Assembly: GCA_018660305.1 (NCBI GenBank)
Contig: JABJKO010000300.1
Coordinates: forward strand, 1 to 33,475
Direction of reading: 5' to 3'
DNA: 33,475 nt
DNA from: Rhodospirillaceae bacterium
GTDB taxonomy: Bacteria; Pseudomonadota; Alphaproteobacteria; MPNO01; UBA2964
In this document: positions 16,624 to 22,774 of the stretch, piece after piece
How the letters are laid out: every line of letters starts with the position of its first letter
Numbering within the stretch: position 1 is the stretch's first letter
Made by a program: the position numbers and the translations under genes
The notes under the pieces: model-generated
What the model was told of the DNA's origin: nothing
The model's database searches: none
The model's input: only the letters and a program-made list of their open reading frames with translations

Positions 16624-17829
16624 CTAGGGGTCTTCCTGCCAGGCCGCTTGCCATTCTTTCGTAAAAGCCGTCTCAAAGGCTTTCTGGCTGTAATGCGCCT
16701 CCACATAATCGTGCGCGTTTTTGGCCAGCCGGTCCCGTAGGCCCCGATCCTGCAAAATACGGGCGATGGCGCTGGCCAGATCGTTTTCGTCGAAATCTAC
16801 CAGAAAGCCTGTTTGATCGTCGGTCACGAAGGCCTCCGGGCCACCGCATCTGGTGGACACCACGGGCGTGCCGCAGGCCATGGCTTCCAGCCCGACAATG
16901 GAGAGCCCTTCCTGGTGGGACGGTATGGCGAAGACGTCGAAGGTGCGATAGAGCGCGGCCAGGTCGTCGGTGGCCAGATGCCCGACGAAGGTGACTCCGG
17001 TATTGAGGCCCAGCGCTTCGATCTGTTGGGCCAGGGTAGTGCCGCCCGCTCCGGCGAGAACAAGCTCCACCCCCGGGATATGCCGGCGCAGCCGGGCCAC
17101 CGCCCGAAGCAAAAGAGGAATGTTTTTTCGCGGGTCGCTGAGGCGGGCGACGAATCCGACGCGTCCCGGCACCAGTTCATCCGGCCGGGGCGAGAATTTC
17201 GCCGTATCCACCGGAATGGGAACCTGAGCGATCTGACGGTCACTGGCGGTTATCAGCCGTCTCAGCCGGTGCTCGGTAAAGGGGCTTATGGCCATCAGCC
17301 GCCCGCAACCCCGGAGAACGCGCCGCTCCGCCGACCGGAGCAGCGGGGTAACCACACAATGATCGTAAATCCGTCTCAGGGAGGACATGGCCTGGCGCCG
17401 GTTGAAACGATCACCAATTACATCGCTTGCACACCACACAAGATGGGGAATGTTGGCAGCGGCCAGCGGGCTGCTCGCCAGGACGGTGCCGCCGACGGCC
17501 AGATGCCGGTCATGATCGGCGATGAGCGCACGCCAGTGGGACGAATCGTTGGTGTAGGAGACTTCCAGTTCCGGAAACCGGCAGCCGACCGCCACGCCAT
17601 CGAAGTCGCCGAAGCATCGTTCCCGTCTGATGGCTGGCTGGCTCCCAGAAAACAGATGGGGCAATTGAATGGCCAGATCGGGGTCCAGGCGAGGCGTCGC
17701 ATAATAAGCGATGGTGACCTCATGTCCCTTTGAGCGCAGGTAAACCGCCAATTGGCGGGTCTGAACCGCCACGCCTCCCGGTATATGCGGCGGCAAGGTC
17801 AGGATGAGGGTTCGGCGGGCGGTGGTCAC
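16624..17829 (-). CDS. Glycosyltransferase family 4
   Basis: 401 residues with classic GT4 features: the N-terminal glycine loop PGGVAVQTRQLAVYL, the mid-protein FVARLSDPRKNIPLLLRAVARL, and the C-terminal EX7E-type region PSHQEGLSIVGLEAMACGTPVVST. The family retains anomeric configuration and uses UDP- or GDP-sugars. It is the last gene of the glycan cluster, convergent with the methyltransferase. The 184 bp upstream (17830-18013) separate it from the next plus-strand gene; an odd palindrome AGTGCG-C-CGCACT lies at 17864-17876 with no assigned role. Confidence 0.92.
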   Translation of the reverse strand: MTTARRTLILTLPPHIPGGVAVQTRQLAVYLRSKGHEVTIAYYATPRLDPDLAIQLPHLFSGSQPAIRRERCFGDFDGVAVGCRFPELEVSYTNDSSHWRALIADHDRHLAVGGTVLASSPLAAANIPHLVWCASDVIGDRFNRRQAMSSLRRIYDHCVVTPLLRSAERRVLRGCGRLMAISPFTEHRLRRLITASDRQIAQVPIPVDTAKFSPRPDELVPGRVGFVARLSDPRKNIPLLLRAVARLRRHIPGVELVLAGAGGTTLAQQIEALGLNTGVTFVGHLATDDLAALYRTFDVFAIPSHQEGLSIVGLEAMACGTPVVSTRCGGPEAFVTDDQTGFLVDFDENDLASAIARILQDRGLRDRLAKNAHDYVEAHYSQKAFETAFTKEWQAAWQEDP

Positions 17830-17951
17830 ACCATCAAATCCGTTGAGCGACTGGCTTTTAGGGAGTGCGCCGCACTTTATCGGGGTCAGCCGGGAATGTC
17901 GATTCCGGGGATGGACAGTCCTTGGGGCGAATTTTGGGGTTGTTAATTTAA

Positions 17952-17963
17952 TATCAAATGATA
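17952..17963. promoter_or_regulatory. Palindrome TATCAAATGATA, possible operator
   Basis: TATCA-AA-TGATA is a perfect inverted repeat in an AT-rich patch 50 bp upstream of the ATG at 18014. Its first ten bases recur at 21763-21772 in the gntR/FAH intergenic region. A shared operator is possible but unproven. Confidence 0.35.
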
Positions 17964-18013
17964 CTTTTTAGATTATCAACTGTCTTCGGGTCGGCTTAAA
18001 ATTGGAGAAGATC

Positions 18014-18895
18014 ATGAGCAAATTTGTCATCGGTCCGCATATGCGGCTACAGGAATGGGTCGCGCAGGAAAAAGGTTATTTCGATGCCGAAGGGCTCGAT
18101 TATGAGCTGGAAAACCAGCTGGCGGCCATGCAGAAAGACCATTTGCATGATCTGGGCGACAAGGTCGGCGCCTATCAGACTTTCGAACAGGGCCGGACGG
18201 CCGATGTGAGCTGTGCGTGTCACTGGACGGTCAATGTCGCCGCCGCTTCCGGCCATGGAAAGCTCTATGCGGACGCTTATTCGGTCTCTCCCTGCGGAAT
18301 TTTCGTGCCGCCGGATTCTCCGATCAAAGGCCCGGAAGATCTGGCCAACGTGCCGGTGTCGGTGGGGTATCAATCCGGCAGTCACTATTCGACCATCCAG
18401 GCATTGGAACAATTCCTCAAGCCGGAGGAAATCAAACTGTCCTTCGCCGATGGGCTGATCTTCCGCCGCCTGGAGCTTCTGGTGGATAACGAGGTGCCGG
18501 CGGCGAGCCTGTTCAGCGGGCCGTATTATTTCCTTGAACAGCTGGGCTACCGCAAGATCGTCGACACCTCTTTCATGATGGCGTCCATGGTCGACGAGAA
18601 TGCCGATATGGACGATGTGAAGAAGTATTTCGCCGCGTTGCGGCGGGCGCAGGCCGATATCGATTTACGGCCCGAGCTTTACACGCACTACTACAGGAAA
18701 GAATTTCCGTCCCGTTTTCTGGATCAGATGGATACCCGTCTGTTCGGGACCGGCGAGCGCATCGTATTCGAGCCCTATTCCCGGGAAATTTTCGAAAGCG
18801 CGCAGCAGTGGATCGCGGAACGCGATATTTTCGAAGGCGGCGATCTCGGCGATCGAAAATACGACGATGCCGTGGTGACCGTCGCGGCTGAATAG
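18014..18895 (+). CDS. Substrate-binding-protein-fold (NMT1/THI5-like) protein without signal peptide
   Basis: 293 residues. The ATG at 18014 has GGAG 6 nt upstream. The fold is that of NMT1/SsuA-type periplasmic binding proteins: an opening MRLQEWVAQEKGYFDAEGLDYEL, a GPEDLANVPVSVGYQSGSHY hinge segment and C-terminal helices. The protein has no signal peptide or lipobox and should be cytoplasmic, so it may be an enzyme or sensor rather than an importer component. A Cys/His cluster, VSCACHW (C67, C69, H70), is notable. No permease gene adjoins it. A terminator follows directly, so it is probably monocistronic. Confidence 0.78.
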   Translation: MSKFVIGPHMRLQEWVAQEKGYFDAEGLDYELENQLAAMQKDHLHDLGDKVGAYQTFEQGRTADVSCACHWTVNVAAASGHGKLYADAYSVSPCGIFVPPDSPIKGPEDLANVPVSVGYQSGSHYSTIQALEQFLKPEEIKLSFADGLIFRRLELLVDNEVPAASLFSGPYYFLEQLGYRKIVDTSFMMASMVDENADMDDVKKYFAALRRAQADIDLRPELYTHYYRKEFPSRFLDQMDTRLFGTGERIVFEPYSREIFESAQQWIAERDIFEGGDLGDRKYDDAVVTVAAE

Positions 18896-18913
18896 ACGCC
18901 GCTTCCGGCGTTT
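18896..18913 (+). terminator. Rho-independent terminator
   Basis: The stem ACGCCG/CGGCGT with a CTTC tetraloop (18896-18911) runs straight from the stop codon of the binding-fold gene and into TTT; a TTTTT tract lies a little further on. Confidence 0.6.
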
Positions 18914-18944
18914 CGGCAATTTTTCCTTCTGTTGTTTTGGACGG

Positions 18945-18961
18945 ACCCGCCATTGGCGGGT
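18945..18961 (+). terminator. Second hairpin, possible tandem terminator
   Basis: ACCCGCC-ATT-GGCGGGT forms a 7-bp stem with a 3-nt loop, followed by TCGTTGCTTT. It lies 50 bp downstream of the first terminator and 79 bp before the CoA-hydratase gene. Confidence 0.45.
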
Positions 18962-19039
18962 TCGTTGCTTTGGTGCACACTCAAGAGAACCGCAAAAAAC
19001 AAAAACCGCGGACGTTGAATGCCAACAGGGAGGAAGACC

Positions 19040-19870
19040 ATGGCGGACTATTCCAAGTATGAAAACGTAAAGGTTGAAATCGAGGACGGTATCGGCTGGG
19101 TTATTTTGAACAGGCCGGAAAAACGCAATGCCATGAGCCCGGATCTTCACTGGGAAATGGACGAGATCGTCGGTCAGGTTGAAGGCGATCCCGATATAAA
19201 GGTGATGGTCCTGACCGGCGCCGGCGAAAGCTGGTCCGCGGGCCAGGATCTCAAATTGTTTTTCCGGGAACTCGACGGCAAACCCAATGAGCGGCGGCAG
19301 GTGAGCTTCGCAAACGAGCGCTGGCGCCGGCTGCGTCTGTTCATGTTTGACAAACCGACCATCGCGATGGTCAACGGCTATTGTTTCGGCGGCGCCTTCA
19401 CACAGCTGGTTTCGTGTGACTTCGCCCTTGCCGCGGAAGACGCCATCTTCGGCCTGTCTGAAGTGAACTGGGGCATCCTGCCGGGCGGTGTGGTCAGCAA
19501 GGTGGTTGTCGATACGTTGTGTTACCGCGATGCGCTTTGGTACGCCTGCACAGGCGAGCCGTTCGATGGCAAACAGGCGGCCGATATGAAGCTGATCAAC
19601 AAGGCCGTGCCAAAGGACAAGCTGCGTGACGAGACCATCGCGCTGGCCAAGCGTCTCATGGAAATAAACCCGGAGGTGCTGCGGGCCACGAAGCAGGCGG
19701 TCAAGCAGGTCAAAAACATGGATTATTTCCAGGCGCTTGATTACCTCGCCGCCAAGGGGGCCGAAATCAAGGTCCGCGACAAGGATGGTGGCCGCGACAA
19801 GGGCATCACCCAGTTTATCGACGAGAAGACTTACCGTCCCGGCTTCGGTCCCTACAAGCAGGGCAGCTAA
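19040..19870 (+). CDS. Hydroxycinnamoyl-CoA hydratase-lyase-like crotonase with altered active site
   Basis: 276 residues, exactly the length of Pseudomonas HCHL (vanillin-forming enzyme), and collinear with it from KVEIEDGI through DDGGRxxG-type C-terminal motifs. The ATG at 19040 has GGGAGGA 5 nt upstream. The oxyanion hole segments (AGQDLK, NGYCFGGAF) and the catalytic Glu in FGLSEVNWG (E141, HCHL E143) are kept. From memory of the HCHL sequence, M70 is replaced by Q69, Y75 by F74, S123 by T121 and Y239 by A237. The two tyrosines that hold the phenolic hydroxyl are therefore missing. It is probably a crotonase acting on a different acyl-CoA. Confidence 0.88.
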   Translation: MADYSKYENVKVEIEDGIGWVILNRPEKRNAMSPDLHWEMDEIVGQVEGDPDIKVMVLTGAGESWSAGQDLKLFFRELDGKPNERRQVSFANERWRRLRLFMFDKPTIAMVNGYCFGGAFTQLVSCDFALAAEDAIFGLSEVNWGILPGGVVSKVVVDTLCYRDALWYACTGEPFDGKQAADMKLINKAVPKDKLRDETIALAKRLMEINPEVLRATKQAVKQVKNMDYFQALDYLAAKGAEIKVRDKDGGRDKGITQFIDEKTYRPGFGPYKQGS

Positions 19871-19886
19871 CCGGATCCAATGGAGA

Positions 19887-19911
19887 GGGTGGGGACAATG
19901 TGTTCCCACCC
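19887..19911. terminator. Hairpin between convergent genes
   Basis: GGGTGGGGA (19887-19895) pairs with TTCCCACCC (19903-19911), with one G-T pair and a 7-nt loop; flanking AGAGG/CCTCT may extend it. It lies between the stops of the crotonase gene and the minus-strand gene at 19925, so it may end both transcripts. Confidence 0.45.
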
Positions 19912-19924
19912 ACCTCTATAGGCT

Positions 19925-20401
19925 CTAGGGGAGCAGCAATGCGCTGCCCGCGGGAAGATGCTCGCTTGCATAATAAAGATGAAATGCCTCGGCCCGAAAA
20001 ACCGTGAAGAAGGCGCGGGGCAGGGATCCCGGGCCCGCTGTTGCGGCCTCCGCCACAATCGCCTCACGGCCGGAATCGTCGAGCGCCATGAAAGTACGCC
20101 CGTAACGGTCCATGGCCCGACGGTCCAGCCACAGGCAGCCCTTCAATAACAGCCTTCGTTCGCGCCGCCCCGTCGTCAGGGCCAGCAAGCGGCAATCGAC
20201 CCCCATCTGTGTTGCGCTGGGGCTTTGGTCCTCCGGCAGCAGCGTATCCAGGAAGGCAGGCAGGGATTGCAGGGGAGCCAGGGAGGGCTTCCCGAGGATA
20301 ATGGCCGCGACAACGTCACGAATCCCCATGAAAAGCCCGGTAAATACCGCAATTCCATGGGCTAGCCCGCGTATCGTTGTCTGCCCGAGGGGCATGGTCA
20401 T
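19925..20401 (-). CDS. Orphan gluconate 2-dehydrogenase subunit 3-like protein
   Basis: 158 residues. The pattern LPAFLDTLLPEDQSPSATQMGVDCRLLAL...LLLKGCLWLDRRAMDRYGRTFMALDDSGREAIVAEA is that of the gluconate 2-dehydrogenase subunit 3 family, the small chaperone-like partner of GMC-type flavoprotein dehydrogenases. The N-terminal part (about 12-36) is hydrophobic, but there is no clear twin-arginine motif. The catalytic flavin subunit and cytochrome are not in the window, so it is an orphan here. The start at 20401 has AGGG about 7 nt upstream. Function remains open. Confidence 0.6.
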   Translation of the reverse strand: MTMPLGQTTIRGLAHGIAVFTGLFMGIRDVVAAIILGKPSLAPLQSLPAFLDTLLPEDQSPSATQMGVDCRLLALTTGRRERRLLLKGCLWLDRRAMDRYGRTFMALDDSGREAIVAEAATAGPGSLPRAFFTVFRAEAFHLYYASEHLPAGSALLLP

Positions 20402-20478
20402 GACGAAACCCTGTCGTCCATGGGAAACAAGCTCATTCGTGCTGTAAGACGGTTAGTGTCAAAGCGTTATCAAAAAGA

Positions 20479-20508
20479 AAACGGCGGCCCATCGAAGAGC
20501 CGCCGTTT
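20479..20508 (-). terminator. Strong rho-independent terminator for the minus-strand small gene
   Basis: A perfect 10-bp stem, AAACGGCGGC (20479-20488) with GCCGCCGTTT (20499-20508), has a 10-nt loop. On the minus strand it is followed by TTTTCTTTTTG. It lies about 120 bp after the stop of the 60-residue gene and upstream of the next minus-strand gene, so it separates two transcripts. Confidence 0.8.
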
Positions 20509-20629
20509 CTGACCTTGCTGTCTGGGGTCGGGGCCAGAGAGCCGTCTGTTCGTTTTGATCGTCGCCTGTGAGCCGTTACGGCGCCGCGATCAACCGGGAA
20601 TTCCGTGCATCAGCATCTCTCACCATCCG

Positions 20630-20812
20630 TCAACAATCGAGGGCGACCCGGGCATCTTCAATGGTTGCTGCCGCCATCACTTCCTGGACGAGTTCACCCG
20701 TGGCGGCGCTGATATACACCACCGAGAATTCAACTCGATCCTGTCTGATGATGGCCGCGCACCCGTGGCTTTCCACGAAAACGGCGACGGCAGTGAGATT
20801 CGTTTTATTCAT
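20630..20812 (-). CDS. Small 60-residue protein under a sigma-54-type promoter
   Basis: The protein reads MNKTNLTAVAVFVESHGCAA, then IIRQDRVEFSVVYISAATGE and LVQEVMAAATIEDARVALDC. I do not recognise a family. It has an alternating hydrophobic pattern that suggests a small alpha/beta domain, no signal peptide or membrane helix, and a C-terminal Cys. Support for a real gene comes from its surroundings: a near-consensus sigma-54 promoter 44 bp upstream, two 18-bp upstream repeats and a strong downstream terminator, all oriented for it. AGGA lies 10 nt before the ATG, and GAGAG is immediately before it. An uncharacterised protein; its regulation is the best clue. Confidence 0.6.
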   Translation of the reverse strand: MNKTNLTAVAVFVESHGCAAIIRQDRVEFSVVYISAATGELVQEVMAAATIEDARVALDC

Positions 20813-20855
20813 CTCTCAAACATCCTGTCTCTTTTGCAGGCTGTCCGTCTTCACA

Positions 20856-20872
20856 TGCAATTTTCATGCCAA
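20856..20872 (-). promoter_or_regulatory. Sigma-54 (RpoN) promoter
   Basis: On the minus strand the sequence is TTGGCATG-AAAA-TTGCA. It matches the consensus TTGGCACG-N4-TTGCW with a single change and has GG and GC exactly 10 bp apart. The predicted transcription start is near 20845, giving a 33-nt leader before the ATG at 20812. Confidence 0.72.
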
Positions 20873-20935
20873 GGTAGTTAAAATCCATTTTTTCAATGAG
20901 TTAGGGAAACTACGGGGTTAACGGAATCACCCGAT

Positions 20936-20953
20936 TGTAAAATCCACCGACAC
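20936..20953. promoter_or_regulatory. Upstream repeat copy 1, candidate enhancer-binding-protein site
   Basis: TGTAAAATCCACCGACAC, identical to the copy at 20988-21005. Its centre is about 100 bp upstream of the predicted sigma-54 start site, the usual place for an NtrC-type activator site. A partial third copy (TAAAATCCA) sits at 20879-20887. Confidence 0.6.
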
Positions 20954-20987
20954 TTTTCAGGTGATTTACGGTTAATTGCCGCAAAAC

Positions 20988-21005
20988 TGTAAAATCCACC
21001 GACAC
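20988..21005. promoter_or_regulatory. Upstream repeat copy 2, candidate enhancer-binding-protein site
   Basis: Second exact copy of TGTAAAATCCACCGACAC, 52 bp from the first (close to five helical turns, same face of DNA). Inverted GTTAACGG (20917-20924) and CCGTTAAC (21010-21017) bracket the two copies. The rest of 20881-21031 holds no gene. Confidence 0.6.
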
Positions 21006-21031
21006 CGAACCGTTAACAGGCCGGTGGGGGG

Positions 21032-21733
21032 TTACTCTGCGGCCGCAGGCACCCTGCCGGGTTGATTGGCGGCACCGAACATATTGTTCTGAACGGCTTC
21101 GAGGTGGGCGATCATATGATGTTCGGCCGCGGTCGCGTCGCGGTCACGGATGGCCTCCACACAGGCCCGATGCTGGCGGTTGTAGATGCGCTGACGCTTA
21201 GTGGTCAGAGAGGCTTCCTTGAGCCGTCCCCAGATGGCCTCCTGCCGGATGGCATTCACCGCATCGAACAGGGCCAGAAGAAGTGTGTTGTGCGCTCCCG
21301 TGGCGATGGCGCGGTGAAAGGCTCCGTCCCATAGCTCGAAGGTGGCCACATCGGTCGCCGTATCCGCCTTGCGCACACAGCGGTCCATGGCCTCAATGTC
21401 GGCTGCCGTCGCCCGGCGGGCCGCGAGAGCCGCGATCCTTGGTTCCAGCACCAGCCGCACCTCCATGACCTCTTCCGGGTGGGTCTGGTTGACCACCGCC
21501 GACAGGGCGGGGGCATCGATGCTGGGGCGTTCTCCCACGAAAGTCCCGCGCCCCACATGGCGCCAGATCCTTCCTTCGGCTTCCAGAGTGCCCAGGGCGG
21601 AACGGAGCGTACTGCGGCTTACGCCGAATTCTTCTGCCAGAACGCGCTCGGGCGGCAGGCGCCCCTGATCGGGAAATCGCCCCGATTGGAGTGTGTCGCG
21701 AAGTTGGTCTGTCAATTGATGCCGGACTACCAT
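21032..21733 (-). CDS. GntR family transcriptional regulator (FCD/FadR subfamily)
   Basis: 233 residues. The N-terminal winged helix (about 5-70) contains LPPERVLAEEFGVSRSTLRSALGTLEAEGRI and RHVGRGTFVG. The C-terminal FCD ligand domain begins EVRLVLEPRIAALAARRAT and has the metal-site pattern Asp136 and His140 (WDGAFHRAI), His188 (RQHRACVEAI) and His210. FCD regulators usually sense organic acids. It is divergent from the FAH-family enzyme and ABC importer, with inverted repeats in the 113-bp gap, so it probably controls both that operon and itself. Confidence 0.92.
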   Translation of the reverse strand: MVVRHQLTDQLRDTLQSGRFPDQGRLPPERVLAEEFGVSRSTLRSALGTLEAEGRIWRHVGRGTFVGERPSIDAPALSAVVNQTHPEEVMEVRLVLEPRIAALAARRATAADIEAMDRCVRKADTATDVATFELWDGAFHRAIATGAHNTLLLALFDAVNAIRQEAIWGRLKEASLTTKRQRIYNRQHRACVEAIRDRDATAAEHHMIAHLEAVQNNMFGAANQPGRVPAAAE

Positions 21734-21746
21734 GCGTAAAAACTAG

Positions 21747-21763
21747 ACCAATTCTTTATTGGT
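21747..21763. promoter_or_regulatory. Inverted repeat, candidate GntR operator next to gntR
   Basis: ACCAAT-TCTTT-ATTGGT is a perfect 6-bp inverted repeat 14 bp upstream of the gntR start codon, a position suited to autoregulation. TATCAAATGA overlaps its right edge (21763-21772). Confidence 0.45.
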
Positions 21764-21779
21764 ATCAAATGAATCGCTA

Positions 21780-21824
21780 AAAATTGGCCGTTTGCTTGAC
21801 GCCAATTTTCGATTGGTTGATAGT
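21780..21824 (+). promoter_or_regulatory. Promoter and overlapping inverted repeat for the FAH/ABC operon
   Basis: TTGACG (21796-21801) and GATAGT (21819-21824) with 17 bp between form a reasonable sigma-70-type promoter ending 22 bp before the ATG at 21847. The perfect inverted repeat AAAATTGGC (21780-21788) and GCCAATTTT (21801-21809) overlaps the -35 element, so a bound repressor would block transcription. Confidence 0.45.
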
Positions 21825-21846
21825 TCGGCCAAAGCTGGGGAGAAGA

Positions 21847-22743
21847 ATGAAACTCGTTACATTTACGCATCGCGGACGGACGCGGCTGGGCATTGTCCAT
21901 AGCGACAAGAAAGAAGTGATCGATCTGTCCGTGGCGGCCCCTAAGCTGCCCACCGATATGACGGCGCTGGTGGCATCCGGCGACCGTGGCTTGAAAGCGC
22001 TGGAAACCGCGTCGCGGACACGCAAGAAGGGTGCCAGGTTGCCGCTGTCGCGTGTGACATTGCGGGCGCCGGTGCCGACCCCGCGGCGCAACGTCCTGTG
22101 CGTCGGCAAGAACTATTACGACCACGCCCATGAATTCGACAAAAGCGGGTTCAACGCCACCAAGGGCGACAGCGCCATTCCGGAGCTGCCGATCATTTTC
22201 ACCAAGGCGCCGTCCAGCGTCATCGGCCCGGGGGTTCCCATCCCTGGTCATCTGGATCCCACCAAATCGGTTGATTACGAGGTTGAACTGGGCGTGGTCA
22301 TCGGCAAAGGCGGGCGTGGCATCACGAAACGCGACGCCTTCAAGCATGTCTATGGCTACACCATCATCAATGACGTGACGGCCCGCCATCTGCAGGCCGA
22401 CCATAAGCAGTGGTTCCTCGGCAAGAGTATCGACGGGTTCTGCCCCATGGGACCCTGGCTCGTGACCGCCGACGAGGTGGGCAACGTGAAAAAAATACGC
22501 GTCGAATCCAAGGTGAACGGCGAGGTGCGTCAGAGCGCCCTGGTCAAGGATTTGATCTTCGATATTCCGACCCTGATCGCCACCCTGTCCAAGGGCATGA
22601 CGCTGCAGCCCGGCGACATCATCGCAACCGGGACACCGGCTGGCGTGGGAATCGGATTCAAACCGCCAAAATTCCTGAAGAAAGGCGACGTGGTGACGCT
22701 CACCATCGATCGTCTCGGCGTGCTCGAAAATACAGTTGTGTGA
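21847..22743 (+). CDS. Fumarylacetoacetate hydrolase (FAH) family protein
   Basis: 298 residues. The ATG at 21847 has GGGGAGAAGA just upstream; the frame extends to 21784 without a site. The FAH fold is shown by NVLCVGKNYYDHAHE, IFTKAPSSVIGPG, the metal ligands in VDYEVELGVVIG (E145, E147) and D176 (TIINDVTARHLQ), KSIDGFCPMGPWLVT and TGTPAGVGIGFKPPKFLKKGD. Members hydrolyse acylpyruvates, decarboxylate oxaloacetate-like acids or hydrate 2-oxo-enoic acids. It is first in an apparent operon with the ABC importer, so it may act on the imported compound or its product. Confidence 0.92.
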   Translation: MKLVTFTHRGRTRLGIVHSDKKEVIDLSVAAPKLPTDMTALVASGDRGLKALETASRTRKKGARLPLSRVTLRAPVPTPRRNVLCVGKNYYDHAHEFDKSGFNATKGDSAIPELPIIFTKAPSSVIGPGVPIPGHLDPTKSVDYEVELGVVIGKGGRGITKRDAFKHVYGYTIINDVTARHLQADHKQWFLGKSIDGFCPMGPWLVTADEVGNVKKIRVESKVNGEVRQSALVKDLIFDIPTLIATLSKGMTLQPGDIIATGTPAGVGIGFKPPKFLKKGDVVTLTIDRLGVLENTVV

Positions 22744-22774
22744 CGACAGGTTGAACCAATTGAGGGAGATGATC

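Noticed and set aside
19040..19870. Plain annotation as feruloyl-CoA hydratase/vanillin synthase
   Set aside because: The residues binding the phenolic hydroxyl are replaced, and no feruloyl-CoA synthetase or vanillin dehydrogenase is nearby.
18665..19909. 414-residue minus-strand open frame
   Set aside because: It lies antisense to the end of the binding-fold gene and all of the crotonase gene, both with clear family motifs; long antisense frames are common in high-GC DNA.
20936..21005. The two 18-bp repeats read as a solo IS21-family end
   Set aside because: IS21 ends can carry repeated TG-starting motifs, but no transposase or opposite end is seen, and position and spacing relative to the sigma-54 promoter explain the repeats better.
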